A stretch of DNA of 33,840 nt from Caulobacter sp. (GTDB taxonomy: Bacteria > Pseudomonadota > Alphaproteobacteria > Caulobacterales > Caulobacteraceae). Within the stretch, counting starts at the first letter, position 1; each line of letters starts with the position of its first letter. The stretch covers positions 1 to 33,840 of the forward strand of contig JAUSPV010000315.1 of NCBI GenBank assembly GCA_030652755.1. Direction: 5' to 3'. Below, in pieces: positions 32,163-33,840 of this stretch. Both the position numbers and the translations under genes were made by a program. The notes below the pieces were generated by a model. That model saw only the letters and a list, made by a program, of their open reading frames with translations, made no database searches and had not been told where the DNA came from.

Positions 32163-33764
32163 GTGACGAAGACGACGGTATCGCGGCGCGGCCTTGGCGC
32201 GCTGCTCGGACTGGGCGCGGCCGCGGCCGCCCTTCCCGCCTCGGCCCAGGAACCGGCGGCCGGGGCCGCTCCGGTCAAGGCGCCGAAGTATCCGTTCGCC
32301 ACGACCGAGGCCTTCGACGCCTCGAAGGTCCCCGCCTACAAGGGCCGGCACGACAAGGTCTACGCCCACATCGACGCGCACCAGGACGAGCACCTGGAAA
32401 ACCTGCGCCGCTGGGTCCGCCAGCGCTCGATCAGCGCCCAGAACGACGGGGTGCTGGAGATGGCGAAACTGGTCGAGGGCGACCTCAAGGCGCTCGGCTT
32501 CCAGGAGACCGCCATCGTCCCCAGCAAGGGCCACCCGGGCGTCTGGGGCTGGTTCGACGCCAGGGCGAAGAAGACCCTCGTCGTCTACATGATGTACGAT
32601 GTGCAGCCGATCGAGCCGACCGGCTGGAAGGTCGACGCCTTCGCCGGCGAGCTGGTCGACGATCCGAAGTTCGGCCAGGTGCTGATGGCGCGCGGCGCGA
32701 CCAACCAGAAGGGCCCCGAGCGCGCCTTCCTCAACGCCGTCGCCTCGATTCTGGCCGTGAACCGCAAGCTGCCCGTCAACCTGATGGTCCTGGCCGAGGG
32801 CGAGGAGGAGCTCGGTTCGCCCAACTACCCGGAGATCATCGGCAAGTACGAGGACCGGCTGAAGACCGCCGACGGCGTCTTCTTCCCGATGAACAGCCAG
32901 AGCCCCGGCGGCAAGGTCACCCTGCCGATGGGCGTGAAGGGCATCTGGTACGCCGAGCTGGAGTCGGTCGGCGGTCCGCAGGGCGGGCCCAAGGAGGCGG
33001 AGGTCCACGGCTCGCAGAAGTCGATCCTCGACAGCCCGGTCTGGCGCCTGGCCCATGCGCTGGCCAGCCTGACCAGCGTGGACGGCAACACCTGCCTCGT
33101 GCCCGGATTCTACGACCCGATCCGGCCGCCCAGCCTCGAGGAGCAGAGGCTGACCAACGGCCTGATGCCCGCCTGGCTGGCCGAGGAAGCCCAGCGCAAG
33201 GACGCGTTGAAGGTCGACCGCTGGATGAATGGCATGACCGCCGGGGAGACGCTCTACGAGCATCTGTTCAACCCCAGCTTCAACATCGACGGCCTGGTCA
33301 GCGGCTACACGGGCGTGGGGACCAAGACCATCCTGCCGCACAAGGCCCTGGCCAAGATCGACGTGCGGATGGTGCCCAACCAGACGCCCGAACAGATCAT
33401 GCAGCAGTTCCGCGATCATCTGGACGCGAAGGGCTTCACCGACATCACGATCACCCAGCTGAGCGGCTATCCGGCGGCCCAGACGTCGGTCGACGCGCCG
33501 CTGGTGCGCGCCGCCATCGGCGCCTTCAACAAGCACGGCGTGACGCCGCGCATCATGCCCCGGCTGGCCGGCAGCGCGCCCTATCACGTCTTCACCGACC
33601 GCCTGAAGCTGCCGCTGGTCACCGGCGGCATGGGCCACGGCTCGGCCCAGCACGCGCCAAACGAATACATGGTCATCAAGCCGAAGGCCGGCTCGGCCGT
33701 CGCGGGCTTGGCGGAGGTGGAGAAGTTCTACGTCGACCTGCTCTTCGCTCTGGCGGAGGCGTAG
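32163..33764 (+). CDS. Tat-exported M20 family (carnosinase/dipeptidase-like) protein with altered metal site
   Basis: The 533-aa product has a twin-arginine signal (SRRGLGALLG at 7-16, probable cleavage after ASA at 26-28) and then an M20 peptidase fold, including GKYEDRL, the EGEEELGSPN motif (base Glu215, Glu216) and a late QHAPNEY with His. Several metal ligands of the family are changed. The HxD motif reads MYD (Met144-Tyr-Asp146), the bridging Asp position in RGATDNKG-like motifs is Asn181 (RGATNQKG), and the Asp of the (I/V)SDN motif is Met243 (FFPMN). GTG 32163 has GGGAG 7 nt upstream. It may be a pseudo-enzyme, a differently metallated hydrolase, or a binding protein, acting in the periplasm. 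A palindromic repeat follows it. Confidence 0.85.
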   Translation: MTKTTVSRRGLGALLGLGAAAAALPASAQEPAAGAAPVKAPKYPFATTEAFDASKVPAYKGRHDKVYAHIDAHQDEHLENLRRWVRQRSISAQNDGVLEMAKLVEGDLKALGFQETAIVPSKGHPGVWGWFDARAKKTLVVYMMYDVQPIEPTGWKVDAFAGELVDDPKFGQVLMARGATNQKGPERAFLNAVASILAVNRKLPVNLMVLAEGEEELGSPNYPEIIGKYEDRLKTADGVFFPMNSQSPGGKVTLPMGVKGIWYAELESVGGPQGGPKEAEVHGSQKSILDSPVWRLAHALASLTSVDGNTCLVPGFYDPIRPPSLEEQRLTNGLMPAWLAEEAQRKDALKVDRWMNGMTAGETLYEHLFNPSFNIDGLVSGYTGVGTKTILPHKALAKIDVRMVPNQTPEQIMQQFRDHLDAKGFTDITITQLSGYPAAQTSVDAPLVRAAIGAFNKHGVTPRIMPRLAGSAPYHVFTDRLKLPLVTGGMGHGSAQHAPNEYMVIKPKAGSAVAGLAEVEKFYVDLLFALAEA

Positions 33765-33775
33765 TAGCCTCGAAC

Positions 33776-33801
33776 GGGACATGCACTTCAGTGCGTGTCC
33801 C
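33776..33801. repeat. REP-like palindrome, copy 1
   Basis: A 26-bp near-perfect palindrome with arms GGGACATGCACT and AGTGCGTGTCCC around a two-base centre (one mismatch). It begins 11 bp after the M20-family stop and may also serve as a 3' end structure. Its exact reverse complement begins at 33818. Confidence 0.8.
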
Positions 33802-33817
33802 GCGCCGCTAACCGATG

Positions 33818-33840
33818 GGGACACGCACTGAAGTGCATGT
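33818..33840. repeat. REP-like palindrome, inverted copy 2, cut by the window edge
   Basis: The 23 bp visible are the reverse complement of copy 1 (GGGACACGCACT, two bases, AGTGCATGT). The last three bases lie outside the window. The pair is separated by 16 bp, an arrangement like bacterial interspersed mosaic or REP doublets. No transposase is visible. Confidence 0.75.

Overview
The window is very GC-rich DNA (by eye close to 70% G+C, with C or G at almost every third codon position), densely coding and with short intergenic gaps. It looks like chromosomal sequence from an alphaproteobacterium, most plausibly Caulobacterales (Caulobacter/Phenylobacterium-like). This is inference from the mix of acyl-CoA, MDR, SDR, GST and patatin genes and from a dispersed palindromic repeat whose translation gives the familiar spurious VIPAKAGTQ peptide. 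No rRNA, tRNA, CRISPR array, transposase, integrase or phage gene is visible.

Layout. (1) 1-1621, minus: 5' part of gltB (glutamate synthase large subunit), running off the left edge. (2) 2049-7477: a catabolic group with acyl-CoA dehydrogenase (+), HSD10-like SDR (-), AcuI-type acryloyl-CoA reductase (+), CaiB/BaiF CoA-transferase and zinc alcohol dehydrogenase (both -). (3) 7660-12218: a compact cluster with two 'rSAM/selenodomain-associated' transferases (TIGR04282- and TIGR04283-like), a radical SAM protein with a Cys-rich tail, a VTT (TVP38/TMEM64) membrane protein and a MerA-like flavoprotein disulfide oxidoreductase. Downstream on the same strand lie a DUF1499 membrane protein and an SRPBCC-Rieske protein that has no normal start codon. 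(4) 13846-18654, minus: a run of amidohydrolase (D-aminoacylase-like), MDR oxidoreductase, saccharopine-dehydrogenase-like reductase and sterol-desaturase-like hydroxylase. (5) 18803-23806: nitronate monooxygenase (-), divergent from a long GST, two small membrane proteins and a membrane-anchored type I sulfatase (+). The GST-operon and sulfatase upstream regions share a candidate operator. (6) 23837-26703: a tightly overlapping operon of TetR regulator, BBE-type FAD oxidase and PhlG-like C-C hydrolase, preceded by two perfect operator palindromes and an apparently leaderless start. (7) 26692-33764: patatin, RutE-like reductase, ribokinase, carboxymuconolactone decarboxylase-like protein, pirin, a second GST, and a Tat-exported M20-family protein whose metal site is largely substituted. 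(8) Two palindromic repeats: a 31-bp inverted repeat at 31126-31234 and a REP-like pair at 33776-33840.

How the genes fit together. Regions 2, 4 and 5 look like aerobic degradation of acyl/CoA, aromatic or xenobiotic compounds. Region 6 looks like a ligand-induced pathway for an acylphloroglucinol-like phenolic. Region 3 is the best candidate for an incompletely described system: radical SAM chemistry, two nucleotide-sugar-type transferases, a membrane protein and a thiol/disulfide flavoenzyme. All six convergent gene junctions in the window abut or overlap, so ordinary intergenic terminators cannot sit between those genes.
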